A model generated the notes under the pieces. It worked only from the letters and a program-made list of their open reading frames with translations. It was not told where the DNA came from and ran no database searches. A program made the translations under genes and the position numbers. Positions 47,693-56,319 of a stretch of DNA of 64,000 nucleotides are shown here, piece by piece; the first letter of the stretch is position 1; every line of letters starts with the position of its first letter. The stretch lies in contig NZ_CP023202.1 of assembly GCF_000220705.2 (NCBI RefSeq), positions 5,734,501 to 5,798,500 of the forward strand, given 5' to 3'. This stretch comes from Streptomyces xinghaiensis S187. GTDB lineage: Bacteria; Actinomycetota; Actinomycetes; Streptomycetales; Streptomycetaceae.

Positions 47693-48262
47693 TCACCGGC
47701 TGTCCTCGCCGCCCGCCCCGTCCGCGTCGGTGCGGTCGTAGACCAGGAGGCCGTCCTCGCGCAGGCGCGCTCCCGGGGTGGGCGGGTGCGCGGTGAGGCG
47801 GCCGTCGTGGGAGAGGTGCAGTACCGGCACGCCGCGGGCCAGCACGGCGAAGTCGGCGATCAGACGCCGGTGGCAGCGCCACCACACCGACTCACCGCAC
47901 ATCACCGCCGTGCGGGCGGCAGCCGCCTCGTGCAGCAGTTCGTCCATGGCGGCGAGGAAGTCCGGGTGGCGGGTGTGGCCCGCGTACCCCCGGAAGGACG
48001 CGTTCCGCCAGAAGGTGTCAGGGGAGCCGGGCGTGGTCCGGCGGAAGCCGCCGAGCCGGGGCTCCCAGCGGTAGCCGATGCCGACCTCGCCCGGCAGCCA
48101 CACCGCGAGGGCGTCCCGGGCGACGTCCGGGTTGCGCCGGCTGCCGGGGGCCGTCCGTACGTCCACCACCTCCGTCACCCCGGCGCCGTGCAGCAGCTCG
48201 GTCAGCCGGTCGCGGCCGGCCGTGCCGTGACCGAACGTCAGCAGCGGCGCCGGGGCGCTCAC
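47693..48262 (-). CDS. DUF488-family protein
   Basis: The product is 189 residues from GTG 48262. DUF488 features are LLTFGHGTAGRDRLTELL, EVVDVRTAPGSRRNPDVA, the WEPRLGGFRR loop and AAARTAVMCGESVWWRCHRRLIAD with the conserved CxE and CHR. Members are of unknown activity. It follows the small cupin gene on the same strand with a 9-base gap, so the two likely form an operon. Confidence 0.88.
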   Translation of the reverse strand: MSAPAPLLTFGHGTAGRDRLTELLHGAGVTEVVDVRTAPGSRRNPDVARDALAVWLPGEVGIGYRWEPRLGGFRRTTPGSPDTFWRNASFRGYAGHTRHPDFLAAMDELLHEAAAARTAVMCGESVWWRCHRRLIADFAVLARGVPVLHLSHDGRLTAHPPTPGARLREDGLLVYDRTDADGAGGEDSR

Positions 48263-48271
48263 AGCGGCCGG

Positions 48272-48604
48272 TCAGCCGGACTTGGCGACGGTCAGCAGGA
48301 CGGCGGAGTCCTCGAGGGCCTCCAGACTGTGCCGGGCCTGCGGGATGACGAGCAGATCGCCGTCGCGGCCGTCCCAGTGCTCGTCGCCGCTGTGCAGCCG
48401 CACCCGGCCGCGGAGCACCTGGAGGGTGGCCTCGCCCGGGTTCTCGTGCTCCGAGAGGGAGTTGCCGGCGGTCAGGGCGACAATGGTCTGCCGCAGGACG
48501 TGTTCGTGACCACCGTAGAGGGTGTCGGCGCTGCGTCCGGCGGAGGAGTTGGCGGCGCGTGCCAGGTGTTCGCGGGCCTGTGCGTCGAGAGAGAGCTTCT
48601 GCAT
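48272..48604 (-). CDS. Small cupin-domain protein
   Basis: The product is 110 residues. It is a single RmlC-like cupin barrel: NSLSEHENPGEATLQVLRGRVRLHSGDE (motif 1, His/Glu) and DGDLLVIPQARHSLEALEDSAVLLTV (motif 2, His). It probably binds a metal. Members near DUF488 genes are uncharacterised. It is divergent, by 69 bases, from the following methyltransferase gene. Confidence 0.85.
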   Translation of the reverse strand: MQKLSLDAQAREHLARAANSSAGRSADTLYGGHEHVLRQTIVALTAGNSLSEHENPGEATLQVLRGRVRLHSGDEHWDGRDGDLLVIPQARHSLEALEDSAVLLTVAKSG

Positions 48605-48673
48605 GGCCGTCAGTCTCGCATCGGTGACGGACAACGGGGCAGAGCGGGCCCCGGTGTCGGCTACGGTCGGGGG

Positions 48674-49480
48674 ATGTCCGTATCCGCCGGGAAGTTCGAC
48701 GCGGCGATGGAGGCGTGGCAGCGGTGGCAGGACAGCCCCGGGGGCCGGCTGCGCTACACCCTCGCCGAGGCCAATCTCGCCCGCCACACCGGGAGTCCGC
48801 CCCGTGCCGGAGGCCGGCCGCTGCGCGTGCTCGACCTGGCCGGGGCCGACGGCGGTGACGCGATCCGGCTGGCGCTGCGCGGACACCGCGTGACGATCGC
48901 CGACTTCACCCCCGCGATGCTCGCCCGCGCCCGGGAACGCGCCGCCGCGGCCGGTGTCGCGGCGCTGGTGGACACGGTCGAGGCGGACGTCCTGCGGCTC
49001 CCGGAGGAACGGACGCGTCCGGTGCACGACCTGGTCGTCTGCCACAACCTGCTGCAGTACCGGGAGGACGTCGAAGCCGTGCTGCGCGCGGCCCTCGCCC
49101 CGCTGCGGCCCGGTGGGCTGCTCTCCGTGATGGCGTTCAACCGGCACTCCGGGCCCTTCAACCTGGCGGTCCGGGAGCTGGACCCGGCCGCCGCGCTCGC
49201 CGCGCTGGACGTACGCCGGGACCGCACCCGGACGTTCGACACCGAGCTGGTCCTGCACACCGCGGAGGAGGTGGTCCCCGTCCTGGAGTCGCTCGGCTGT
49301 ACGGACGTCCACCACTACGGCATCCGCAGCTTCTGCGACGTCATCGCCGACGACGAACGCAAGCGCGACCCGGCGTTCTACGCGGAACTGGAGCGGCTGG
49401 AGCTGGCGGTGACCGGCCGGCCGCCGTATCCCCATCTGGCGCGGATCTTCCAGCTCGTCACCCGGAAGCCTCCGGCCTGA
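48674..49480 (+). CDS. SAM-dependent methyltransferase (SmtA/CmoM-like)
   Basis: The product is 268 residues from ATG 48674. Motif I is LRVLDLAGADGGDAIRLALRGH, with IADFTPAMLARARERAAAAG, EADVLRLP, VCHNLLQYREDVEAVLRAAL and LRPGGLLSVMAFNRHSGPFN. The layout and RHSGPFN resemble the SmtA/CmoM group, which act on tRNA or small molecules. The actual substrate is not certain. Confidence 0.85.
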   Translation: MSVSAGKFDAAMEAWQRWQDSPGGRLRYTLAEANLARHTGSPPRAGGRPLRVLDLAGADGGDAIRLALRGHRVTIADFTPAMLARARERAAAAGVAALVDTVEADVLRLPEERTRPVHDLVVCHNLLQYREDVEAVLRAALAPLRPGGLLSVMAFNRHSGPFNLAVRELDPAAALAALDVRRDRTRTFDTELVLHTAEEVVPVLESLGCTDVHHYGIRSFCDVIADDERKRDPAFYAELERLELAVTGRPPYPHLARIFQLVTRKPPA

Positions 49481-49555
49481 GGAACCCGTTGCCGCCGGGA
49501 GAAGCGTGCGCACCTGGCAGGATGGCCGTTCGAGCGACGGACACACCAGGCGGGG

Positions 49556-50704
49556 GTGGCGGACATGGAAGACCGGTCCTGGAGCGGGGCGGTGGCGGTA
49601 CGGGCCCGGATCCGGGGGTGCCTGCTGGGCGGTGCCGTCGGGGACGCGCTGGGCAATCCGGTGGAGTTCCTGTCCACGGACCGCATCCGCGCCGCGCACG
49701 GGCCGCACGGTCTGCGCGGCCTGGTGGCCGCCGGCCGCGGTGCGCCGGCCGGCACGGTCACCGACGACACCCAGATGACGCTCTTCACGGCCGAGGGCCT
49801 GATGCGGGCCCGTGAGCGGGTGGCCGCGGGGGGCGTCGCGGGCGTTGGTACCGAACTGGTGCGCGATGCCTATCTGCGCTGGCTGGACACCCAGCGCCAC
49901 GACGGGCCGCCGGCCGCGGACGGGCTCACGCACCGTACCGGGAGGCTCCGCGAGGAGCGGTGGCTGTACGCGCGGCGCGCACCCGGCAACGCCTGCCTTA
50001 CGGGTCTCGAACACGCGTATGCGCCCGACCCGGCCGCTGAGCTGCGCGGCGAGCCCGGCCCCGTCAACCCCGGGTCCAAGGGCTGCGGCACGGTGATGCG
50101 CTCCGCCCCCTTCGGCCTGACCGGCGCCGGGCCGCGCGCCTCCTTCGAACTGGCGGCCCGCTGCGCGCAGATCACCCACGGCCATCCGACCGGCTCCTAC
50201 GCGGCCGGCGCCCTGGCGGCGATCGTCCACCATCTGTTGTACGGCGAGAGCCCGGAGGCCGCCGTGCTGCTGACGCTCCGCCTCCTCACCCGGTACCCGG
50301 GCCACGAGGAGACGACGGCCGCCCTCGGCGCCGCGCTCGATCTCGCGGCGGACCGCGGTGCCGCTCCGGGCCCGGAGCGGGTGGAGACACTCGGCGGCGG
50401 CTGGATCGCGGAGGAGGCGCTGGCCATCGCCGTGTACTGCGTGCTGGTCCACACCCCGGAGCGGGACGGGACCGGCGGTCCGGCGGCCGTCTCCGGGGAG
50501 GCGGTCCGCGAGGCCCTGCTGCTCTCCGTCAACCACTCGGGTGACAGCGACTCCACCGGCGCCGTCTGCGGCAACCTCCTCGGCGCCCACCACGGGGACC
50601 TGCGACTGCCGCAGGACTGGCTGGCGCGGGTCGAGGGGCGCGCCACCATCACTCTGCTCGCGGACGACTTCGCGGCGGGGTTCCACGCGGGGGACGAGAC
50701 GTGA
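49556..50704 (+). CDS. ADP-ribosylglycohydrolase-family protein
   Basis: The product is 382 residues from GTG 49556; an ATG three codons later is an alternative. DraG/ARH family motifs for the two-magnesium site are RGCLLGGAVGDALGNPVEF, TVTDDTQMTLF (Thr-Asp-Asp) and, near the end, SVNHSGDSDSTGAVCGNLLGA (Asp-Ser-Asp). It removes ADP-ribose from proteins or small molecules. No ADP-ribosyltransferase gene is adjacent. Confidence 0.93.
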   Translation: MADMEDRSWSGAVAVRARIRGCLLGGAVGDALGNPVEFLSTDRIRAAHGPHGLRGLVAAGRGAPAGTVTDDTQMTLFTAEGLMRARERVAAGGVAGVGTELVRDAYLRWLDTQRHDGPPAADGLTHRTGRLREERWLYARRAPGNACLTGLEHAYAPDPAAELRGEPGPVNPGSKGCGTVMRSAPFGLTGAGPRASFELAARCAQITHGHPTGSYAAGALAAIVHHLLYGESPEAAVLLTLRLLTRYPGHEETTAALGAALDLAADRGAAPGPERVETLGGGWIAEEALAIAVYCVLVHTPERDGTGGPAAVSGEAVREALLLSVNHSGDSDSTGAVCGNLLGAHHGDLRLPQDWLARVEGRATITLLADDFAAGFHAGDET

Positions 50705-50815
50705 GGGACGGAAGCAGAAGGGAACGGAAGGCGCCGGAGGGCCTGGGGGCGGGGCGGTGCGGTACCCGGCCGTCCGCAGGGTGGCCGGGGTGTGCGGGTG
50801 TCCCTCCGAACTCCC

Positions 50816-50846
50816 TTGACCTCAAGCTTGGTTGATGTTTGAGAGT
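50816..50846 (+). promoter_or_regulatory. MerR/SoxR-type operator-promoter before monooxygenase gene
   Basis: TTGACC (50816-50821), a 19-base spacer TCAAGCTTGGTTGATGTTT and GAGAGT (50841-50846) form a promoter with the stretched spacing used by MerR-family activators. The spacer is a partial dyad (CTCAAGCTTGGTTGA). The start codon is 70 bases downstream. No MerR gene is in the window, so control would be in trans. Confidence 0.6.
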
Positions 50847-50916
50847 GGTGGTCGCCGGGACGCGAACGGCGTGTCCCGCACGGCTCCGGCCCCGCGACCA
50901 CCACGGAGGAACGCCC

Positions 50917-51630
50917 ATGACCACCGCGCACCCGCGCTCCGTCCCGCACCGGCCCGACATCGCCCGCCCCGACGCCGGCGCCCCCTTCTTCAGCACCTGG
51001 CGGGTCGGCACCCCGCAGCGGCAGCGGGCCGTCGTGGCGGCTATCGCCGCCACCTGGGCGGAGCGTCCCTGGCCCACCCGCGACCTGCTCGGCTACCACG
51101 TCTACACGGGCACCGACGGCGACACCCTGCTGCACCACTCGCAGTGGACGGACAAGGCCGCCTACCACGCCTTCGTCCGGACCCACCGGCAGGAGCGGAA
51201 CGACGAGATCGACGCCGCTGTCCCCGGAATCGAACGGGTCGGCATCGCGGCGTACGAGCTGTACCGCAGCCGTTCGCTGCGCGATCCGGGCGCCGTGCCC
51301 GGCTGTGTCGTCGTCGTGGACGTGGAGTTCGACGGCCCGGACCGCGCCCGGCAACGCGCCTGGGTCGACACGGTGTTCGAAGCCCTGGACGGGGAACCGC
51401 GGCCCCGTCCGGGCGGCATCTCCGCGAACTTCTTCCTGAGCACGGATGGCACCCGGGTGCTCAACTACGCGGAGTGGACGAGCGAGGAGGCGCACGCCGA
51501 CGCCCTCGCCGCGCCGGGTGACGGCGTGGGCTCCGCCACCGAGGGGTGGCGGCGGGTGCAGAGCTTCCCAGGGCTGCTGCACAGTGACGTCAAGCGCTAC
51601 CGCTGGGCGTGGAGCGGCCTCCGGCCGTGA
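50917..51630 (+). CDS. Tandem antibiotic-biosynthesis monooxygenase (ABM) domain protein
   Basis: The product is 237 residues from ATG 50917 behind GGAGGAACG. Two ABM-type dimeric alpha+beta barrel halves are seen: about 20-115 (FFSTWRVGTPQRQRAVVAAIAATW, LLHHSQWTDKAAYHAFVRTH) and about 125-235 (VVVVDVEFDGPDRARQRAWVDTVFEAL, VLNYAEWTSEEAHADAL). Such proteins are cofactor-free oxygenases or quinone/heme-related enzymes. The upstream MerR/SoxR-like site suggests induction by redox-active compounds. The last 34 bases overlap the 3' end of the convergent regulator gene. Confidence 0.87.
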   Translation: MTTAHPRSVPHRPDIARPDAGAPFFSTWRVGTPQRQRAVVAAIAATWAERPWPTRDLLGYHVYTGTDGDTLLHHSQWTDKAAYHAFVRTHRQERNDEIDAAVPGIERVGIAAYELYRSRSLRDPGAVPGCVVVVDVEFDGPDRARQRAWVDTVFEALDGEPRPRPGGISANFFLSTDGTRVLNYAEWTSEEAHADALAAPGDGVGSATEGWRRVQSFPGLLHSDVKRYRWAWSGLRP

Positions 51631-52670
51631 GACGGGCGCTCCGGGCCGGCCGCGGGAGGCGTCGGGGCGGAAGGGGCGGACGGCGCCGCAGCCGTAGTCG
51701 CAGTCGCAGTCGCAGCCGCAGCCGCCGGAGCCTTCGGGACTGCCGCACTTCCGCCCGGGGCCGCCTCCCTGCCCCGGAGCCGGCGCAGCATCCGGGCGTC
51801 CTGGAAGCCGGCGGCCCGGGCGGCGGCCTCCACGGTCGCGCCGCGGCCGATCAGGTGCTCGGCGCGTTCGACGCGCAGCCGCTGCTGGTAGCGGAGCGGC
51901 GTCAGTCCGGTCGCCGCTCCGAAGCGGCGGGTGAGGGTGCGTTCGCTGACGCCCGCGGCCGCGGCCAGCTCCGCCAGGGGCAGCGGCTCGGTGAACCGGG
52001 CGTCGATCACGTCCTGGGCCCGGTGGACCACGTCGCTGAGGTGGGCCCGGTACCGGAGCATGGCGCTGCTCTGCCGCTCGTCGCCGTTGCGGCGGGTGTG
52101 GACGACCATCGAGCGCGCCACCCGTGCGGCGGCGGCGGGCCCGTGCCGCACGGCCACCAGGTGGAGCGCCAGGTCGATGCCGCTGGCGATCCCGGCGGAG
52201 GTCACCACCCGCTCGTCGACGACGTAGAGCACGTCGCGCTCGACGGTGGCGCGCGGATGGCGCCGGGCCAGTTCGTCCTGGAGTTCGTGGTGCGTGGTGC
52301 AGCGGCGTCCGTCGAGCAGGCCCGCGCGCCCCAGCGCGTACGCCCCGGAGCACACGCTGGCCACGGTGCCGCCCGCCGCGTGGTGCGCGGCGAGGCGGCC
52401 GAGGACCGGGGCACTGAGGAATCCGGCGCCGCGTGCGGCCAGGGACGTGCGCCACCCCGGCACGAGGACGAGATCGTCCGCGCTCAGCTCCGGCCACGCG
52501 GTGCCGGCGTGCAGCGGCAGTCCCTGGGCCGTGGGGACGTCCTCCCGCTCGGCCACGTAGGCGAGCCGGTAGCCGTGGCCGAGGTCGGCGGCTGTGGAGA
52601 ACACCTGTGCGGGGCCGGCGAGGTCCAGCAGATGCAGCCCCGGCACGAGCAGGAAGACGACACGGGTCAC
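51597..52670 (-). CDS. GlxA-family transcriptional regulator (DJ-1/PfpI + AraC HTH)
   Basis: The product is 357 residues. The N-terminal DJ-1/PfpI-like domain (about 1-190) has VFLLVPGLHLLDLAGPAQVF and VASVCSGAYALGRAGLLDGRRCTTHH with the elbow Cys. The AraC-type double HTH (about 215-305) has LAELAAAAGVSERTLTRRFGAATGLTPLRYQQRLRVERAEHLI and VEAAARAAGFQDARMLRRLR. The last 50 residues are an Ala/Thr/Pro tail running over the end of the monooxygenase gene in antisense; it may come from loss of an earlier stop. It is 7 bases downstream of the hydrolase gene, so the two form an operon. Confidence 0.92.
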   Translation of the reverse strand: MTRVVFLLVPGLHLLDLAGPAQVFSTAADLGHGYRLAYVAEREDVPTAQGLPLHAGTAWPELSADDLVLVPGWRTSLAARGAGFLSAPVLGRLAAHHAAGGTVASVCSGAYALGRAGLLDGRRCTTHHELQDELARRHPRATVERDVLYVVDERVVTSAGIASGIDLALHLVAVRHGPAAAARVARSMVVHTRRNGDERQSSAMLRYRAHLSDVVHRAQDVIDARFTEPLPLAELAAAAGVSERTLTRRFGAATGLTPLRYQQRLRVERAEHLIGRGATVEAAARAAGFQDARMLRRLRGREAAPGGSAAVPKAPAAAAATATATTAAAPSAPSAPTPPAAGPERPSHGRRPLHAQR

Positions 52671-52677
52671 GATCCGG

Positions 52678-53382
52678 TCAGCTCCCGCCTGGTGCCGCGG
52701 CCGCCGGGGCGGCCGGTTCCGCGCCGGTCCCCGCCGTCAGTTCGGCCACGGTGCGCAGTGTCGCGAAGCGGCCGGCCAGCGCGTACTCGGTGCGGGTCAT
52801 GATCTCGGCCGTCGTCAGGGTGCGGGGGTCGGCCAGGATCTCCGCGAGGGGGCGGCCGGGCCGCGCGTCACGGTGCTCGACCGGGGTCGTCGCGGTCGCG
52901 TCGATCGCGAAGGTCACCTCGTAGCCGAGGTCGGCGGCGAGCCGTGCCGTCGTCTCGCAGCACTGTTCGGTCCGGATGCCGCAGACCGTGAGGGCGCGGA
53001 CGCCGCGCGTGGTGAGGAGCCGCTGCAGTGGGGTGGTGGTGAAGGCGTTGTGCGCGGTCTTGGTCAGCACGGGCTCCCCGGCCCCGGGTTCCAGACCCGG
53101 CATGAGTCGTACGTGCCCGAGTGCGGGGTCGAACACCGTGCCGGTGCCGGGTTCGCTGTGCAGGACCCAGACGACGTACTCGCCGCGCTCGCGGGCCGCG
53201 GCGACCAGCCGGGCGACCCGGCCGGCGACCTCGGGGTCGGACGCGGCCCGCCAGTCCGGCCGCTGCCGGAAGGACTCCTGGACGTCGATGACGAGCAGCG
53301 CGCTCGCGGCGGCGGCGGAGGAGGAGGGTGCGGGGGCGGTGGCGGACGTGGTGTGCGAGGCGTTCGCGGTGGTGTGGTCCAT
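52678..53382 (-). CDS. Isochorismatase-family cysteine hydrolase
   Basis: The product is 234 residues. After an Ala/Ser/Thr-rich N-terminus (about 25 residues) the isochorismatase fold has the catalytic Asp in LLVIDVQESFRQRP, Lys in VLTKTAHNAFTTT and Cys in TVCGIRTEQCCETTARLAADLGYEV. Members hydrolyse amides, isochorismate or nicotinamide. It lies directly upstream of, and is probably cotranscribed with, the GlxA-type regulator, which may control it. Confidence 0.92.
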   Translation of the reverse strand: MDHTTANASHTTSATAPAPSSSAAAASALLVIDVQESFRQRPDWRAASDPEVAGRVARLVAAARERGEYVVWVLHSEPGTGTVFDPALGHVRLMPGLEPGAGEPVLTKTAHNAFTTTPLQRLLTTRGVRALTVCGIRTEQCCETTARLAADLGYEVTFAIDATATTPVEHRDARPGRPLAEILADPRTLTTAEIMTRTEYALAGRFATLRTVAELTAGTGAEPAAPAAAAPGGS

Positions 53383-53540
53383 ATCCCGACCCTGCTCCTC
53401 CGACGGCTCCCGCGACAGACACCATCATGCCTGCCGGCGGACCGATCCGGTCAGCCGGCCGGGTCGCGGTCGTCCTCCCGGCACACGTCCGTCCGGCTCG
53501 GCCGTCCGGGCACGGTGGCAGGGGCGGGGAAGATGGCCGT

Positions 53541-54212
53541 ATGCGGATGGAAGCGATCACCTGGGACCGGCTGACGGATGCCCTCGCGGAGCGCGTCGCG
53601 GCGGCGGAGACCGGCCGGGACGGCAGCCCGTGGCTGCGGATCGCGATCGACGGCGCCCCCGCGGCGTCCCCCGGGGAGCCGGCGGCGCGGCTCGCCGGAG
53701 CCCTGCGCCTCCGCGGCCGCCCGGTGTGCGGTGTCTCCACCGAGGGTTTCCTGCGGCCCGCCTCGCTGCGGTACGAGTCCGGGCGCGAGGACCCCGACGC
53801 GTACTACGAGGGCCGGCTCGACACCGGCGCCCTCCGGCGGGAGGTCTTCGGGCCGCTGGACCCCGGCGGCAGCGGGCGGGTGCTGCCCGATCTGTGGGAC
53901 CCGGAGACCGACCGGGCCACCCGCAGCCCGTACACCGAACTCCCGCCCGGCGGGGTACTGGTGCTGCACGGCCCGCTGCTGCTGGGGCACTGGTTCCCGT
54001 TCGACCTGACCGTCCACCTGCGGTTGTCGCCCGGCGCGCTGGAGCGGCGCACCCCCGCCGGGGAGCGGTGGACGCTGCCCGCCTTCGCGCGGTACGCGGA
54101 CGAGGTGGGTCCGGAGGAGGCCGCGGATGTGGTCGTACGGGTGGACGATCCGCGCCGGCCGGCCTGGAACGGCGCCGATGGGCGGGGCCGCACACCCGGG
54201 GACGAGGCATAA
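53541..54212 (+). CDS. Uridine kinase-like protein with degenerate P-loop
   Basis: The product is 223 residues from ATG 53541; another ATG is two codons later. The overall pattern matches actinomycete uridine kinase-like proteins: WLRIAIDG at the P-loop strand, SLRYESGREDPDAYYEGRLDTGALRREV, VLPDLWDPETDRATR, GGVLVLHGPLLLGHWFPFDLTVHL and RYADEVGPEEAADVVVRVDDPRRP. The Walker A expected after IDG (G-x-x-x-x-GKS/T) reads IDGAPAASPGEP, lacking the Gly-Lys-Thr. Nucleotide phosphorylation is therefore doubtful. Confidence 0.78.
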   Translation: MRMEAITWDRLTDALAERVAAAETGRDGSPWLRIAIDGAPAASPGEPAARLAGALRLRGRPVCGVSTEGFLRPASLRYESGREDPDAYYEGRLDTGALRREVFGPLDPGGSGRVLPDLWDPETDRATRSPYTELPPGGVLVLHGPLLLGHWFPFDLTVHLRLSPGALERRTPAGERWTLPAFARYADEVGPEEAADVVVRVDDPRRPAWNGADGRGRTPGDEA

Positions 54213-54242
54213 CCATCGGTAACCCAGTGTCGGTGAGCGCTC

Positions 54243-54271
54243 TTGACAGTGCGTCAGTAAGCCCTGATCGT
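54243..54271 (+). promoter_or_regulatory. Candidate promoter/operator for GH5 gene (leaderless)
   Basis: TTGACA (54243-54248), a 17-base spacer and GATCGT (54266-54271) would start transcription at or beside the A of ATG 54279, giving a leaderless mRNA. This fits the lack of a ribosome binding site. TGAC-5-GTCA (54244-54256) overlaps the -35 and could bind a repressor. Confidence 0.45.
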
Positions 54272-54278
54272 GGCGGCC

Positions 54279-56303
54279 ATGGTGTTCAGGGGTGTGCGGA
54301 CGCGGCGTGGTGGCGGAGGGCGGCGGCGGGCCGGAGCGGTCGGAATCGTCCTCGGCGCCCTGATGACGGCCGGGCTGTACGGCCCGGACACGGCCGCGAG
54401 AGCCGCCGGGACGGAGAGCGCCGCCGGCACCGGGGCAGCGGCCGGCGACGGCGGACTCTGGTTCGACGGCCGCGCCGCCGCCGAGGTGACGCCGGACGGC
54501 ACCCGGTTCACCGACGGGCACGGCCGGGAGGTCGTCCTGCGCGGCTTCAACGTCTCCGGCGAGACCAAGCTGCACGAGAACCGCGGTCTGCCCTTCGCGA
54601 ACACCGCCGACGCCCGCGCCTCCGCCGAGGCGCTGCGGGATCTCACCGGCGCCAACACCGTTCGCTTCCTGCTCTCCTGGGCGTACGCCGAGCCCGAACC
54701 GGGCCGGGTCGACGAGGCGTACCTGGCCGCCGTCACCGCGCAGATGGGCGCCTTCCTCGACGCCGGCCTGCGCGTCTACCCCGACTTCCACCAGGACCTC
54801 TACTCCCGGTACCTGTTCCACGAGGACAGCTGGTACACCGGCGACGGCGCGCCCCGGTGGGCCGTCGAAGCCGGCGGCTACCCGCGGGAGTTCTGCGGCA
54901 TCTGCGTCCACTGGGGGCAGAACATCACCCAGAACCGGGCCGTCATGGACGCGAGCCGCGACTTCTGGGACAACCGGGTCCTGGAGACGGAGGCCGGGCC
55001 CCTCGGCGTGCAGGACGCGTTCCTGGCCACCGCCGGGAAGACCATGGCGCACCTCAAGGAGCACCTCACCGGGGACCAGTTCGCGGGGATCGCCGGCTTC
55101 GACCCGTACAACGAGCCCCACGCCGGCACCTACGAGGACGGCGAGGACAGCCGGTCCTGGGAGCGGGACACCCTGGTGCCCTTCTACGACCGCTTCCGCG
55201 CCCGCATGGACGCCGCGGGCTGGCAGGACAAGCCGGCCTTCCTCGAACCGAACATGTTCTGGAACTCCAACATCGGCTTCCAGCACGAGGAGGGCGGCTT
55301 CCTGGACGCCGGGCGGCTCGGCCCCCGCTCCGTGTTCAACACGCACTTCTACGACCAGCGGGCCATCTCCGGCGTCCTCATGCCGGGCAAGGCGCGGGAC
55401 GGCCAGAACCTCGGCGACTTCGAAAAGGTGCGCGAACGCTCGGCGGCGACCGGAGCGCCCGCGGTCGTCAGTGAGTTCGGGCACCCGCTCAACGGGCTGA
55501 CGGCTGACAAGGCCCCCACGGTCCTCAAGGCGATGTACCAGGCGCTCGACTCCCGCCTCCCCGGCCGGGACTGGTGGCGGCGGGCCGCCGAGTCCGGTCC
55601 CGTGCTCTCCGCCCAGCAGTGGCAGTGGGACATCTACAGCGGCCGCCACCGCGAACTGATGAACGGCAACCCCGGCAAGGTGCTCACCGAGGGCGACGCC
55701 TGGAACGACGAGGACCTCTCCGCCGTCGAACGGGACGCGTCCGGCGAGCCGGTACTCCGCCAGGACGAACGCCTGCTCGACCGGCTCTACCCGACCGCCG
55801 TCTCCGGGCGCACCCTCGCTTTCGTCTACGAGGACCGCTCCCGGGACGGGGACCGCACCCTGACCTGGAACCGGATCCCGGACGACCTGCCGCACGTCGC
55901 CGAGCTGACCGGCTCCGGCCGCTACGGGATGCTGGTGTGGCGCTCGGACGCTCCGGACGGCGGTGCGGGGGAGGCCCCCACCGAGCTGCACCTGCCCCGG
56001 GGCTTCGACCCGGAGCGCACCGTCGTCGTCTCCGACCTCGGGACGGCCGCCGGGCCGCCCCCGTACGCCGCCGACGGCCGCACGGCCCGCCACCCGGTCG
56101 CCACCGCCCCCGGGGCGGGCGGCACGGACGCCCGGCGGCTGCTGCTCTCACCGCCGGCGGCCGGCGAGGAGGACGGCGGGCCGGGCGGACGGCTGCACTT
56201 CGCGCTGATCGCCGAGGGCACCGCCCCGGCGCCGCCGGAGCTGCGGGAGGAGGCCCGGCGGGAGCTCACGGGCTGGGCCGCCCGCGCAGGTTTCGGCGGG
56301 TGA
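54279..56303 (+). CDS. Secreted GH5-family glycoside hydrolase (endoglycoceramidase-like)
   Basis: The product is 674 residues from ATG 54279; a GTG three codons upstream is possible. Signal peptide: Arg-rich start then AGAVGIVLGALMTAGLYG. The TIM barrel (about 60-450) begins EVVLRGFNVSGETKL and has NTVRFLLSWAYAEPEPG, VYPDFHQDLYSRYL, acid/base Glu in GFDPYNEPHAG (about 279) and nucleophile Glu in AVVSEFGHP (about 399). A C-terminal beta-rich domain follows. NVSG, DFHQDLYSRY and the long form recall endoglycoceramidases, which release glycans from glycosphingolipids, but other GH5 substrates are possible. Confidence 0.88.
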   Translation: MVFRGVRTRRGGGGRRRAGAVGIVLGALMTAGLYGPDTAARAAGTESAAGTGAAAGDGGLWFDGRAAAEVTPDGTRFTDGHGREVVLRGFNVSGETKLHENRGLPFANTADARASAEALRDLTGANTVRFLLSWAYAEPEPGRVDEAYLAAVTAQMGAFLDAGLRVYPDFHQDLYSRYLFHEDSWYTGDGAPRWAVEAGGYPREFCGICVHWGQNITQNRAVMDASRDFWDNRVLETEAGPLGVQDAFLATAGKTMAHLKEHLTGDQFAGIAGFDPYNEPHAGTYEDGEDSRSWERDTLVPFYDRFRARMDAAGWQDKPAFLEPNMFWNSNIGFQHEEGGFLDAGRLGPRSVFNTHFYDQRAISGVLMPGKARDGQNLGDFEKVRERSAATGAPAVVSEFGHPLNGLTADKAPTVLKAMYQALDSRLPGRDWWRRAAESGPVLSAQQWQWDIYSGRHRELMNGNPGKVLTEGDAWNDEDLSAVERDASGEPVLRQDERLLDRLYPTAVSGRTLAFVYEDRSRDGDRTLTWNRIPDDLPHVAELTGSGRYGMLVWRSDAPDGGAGEAPTELHLPRGFDPERTVVVSDLGTAAGPPPYAADGRTARHPVATAPGAGGTDARRLLLSPPAAGEEDGGPGGRLHFALIAEGTAPAPPELREEARRELTGWAARAGFGG

Positions 56304-56319
56304 CCGGGGCGGCGGGCCC

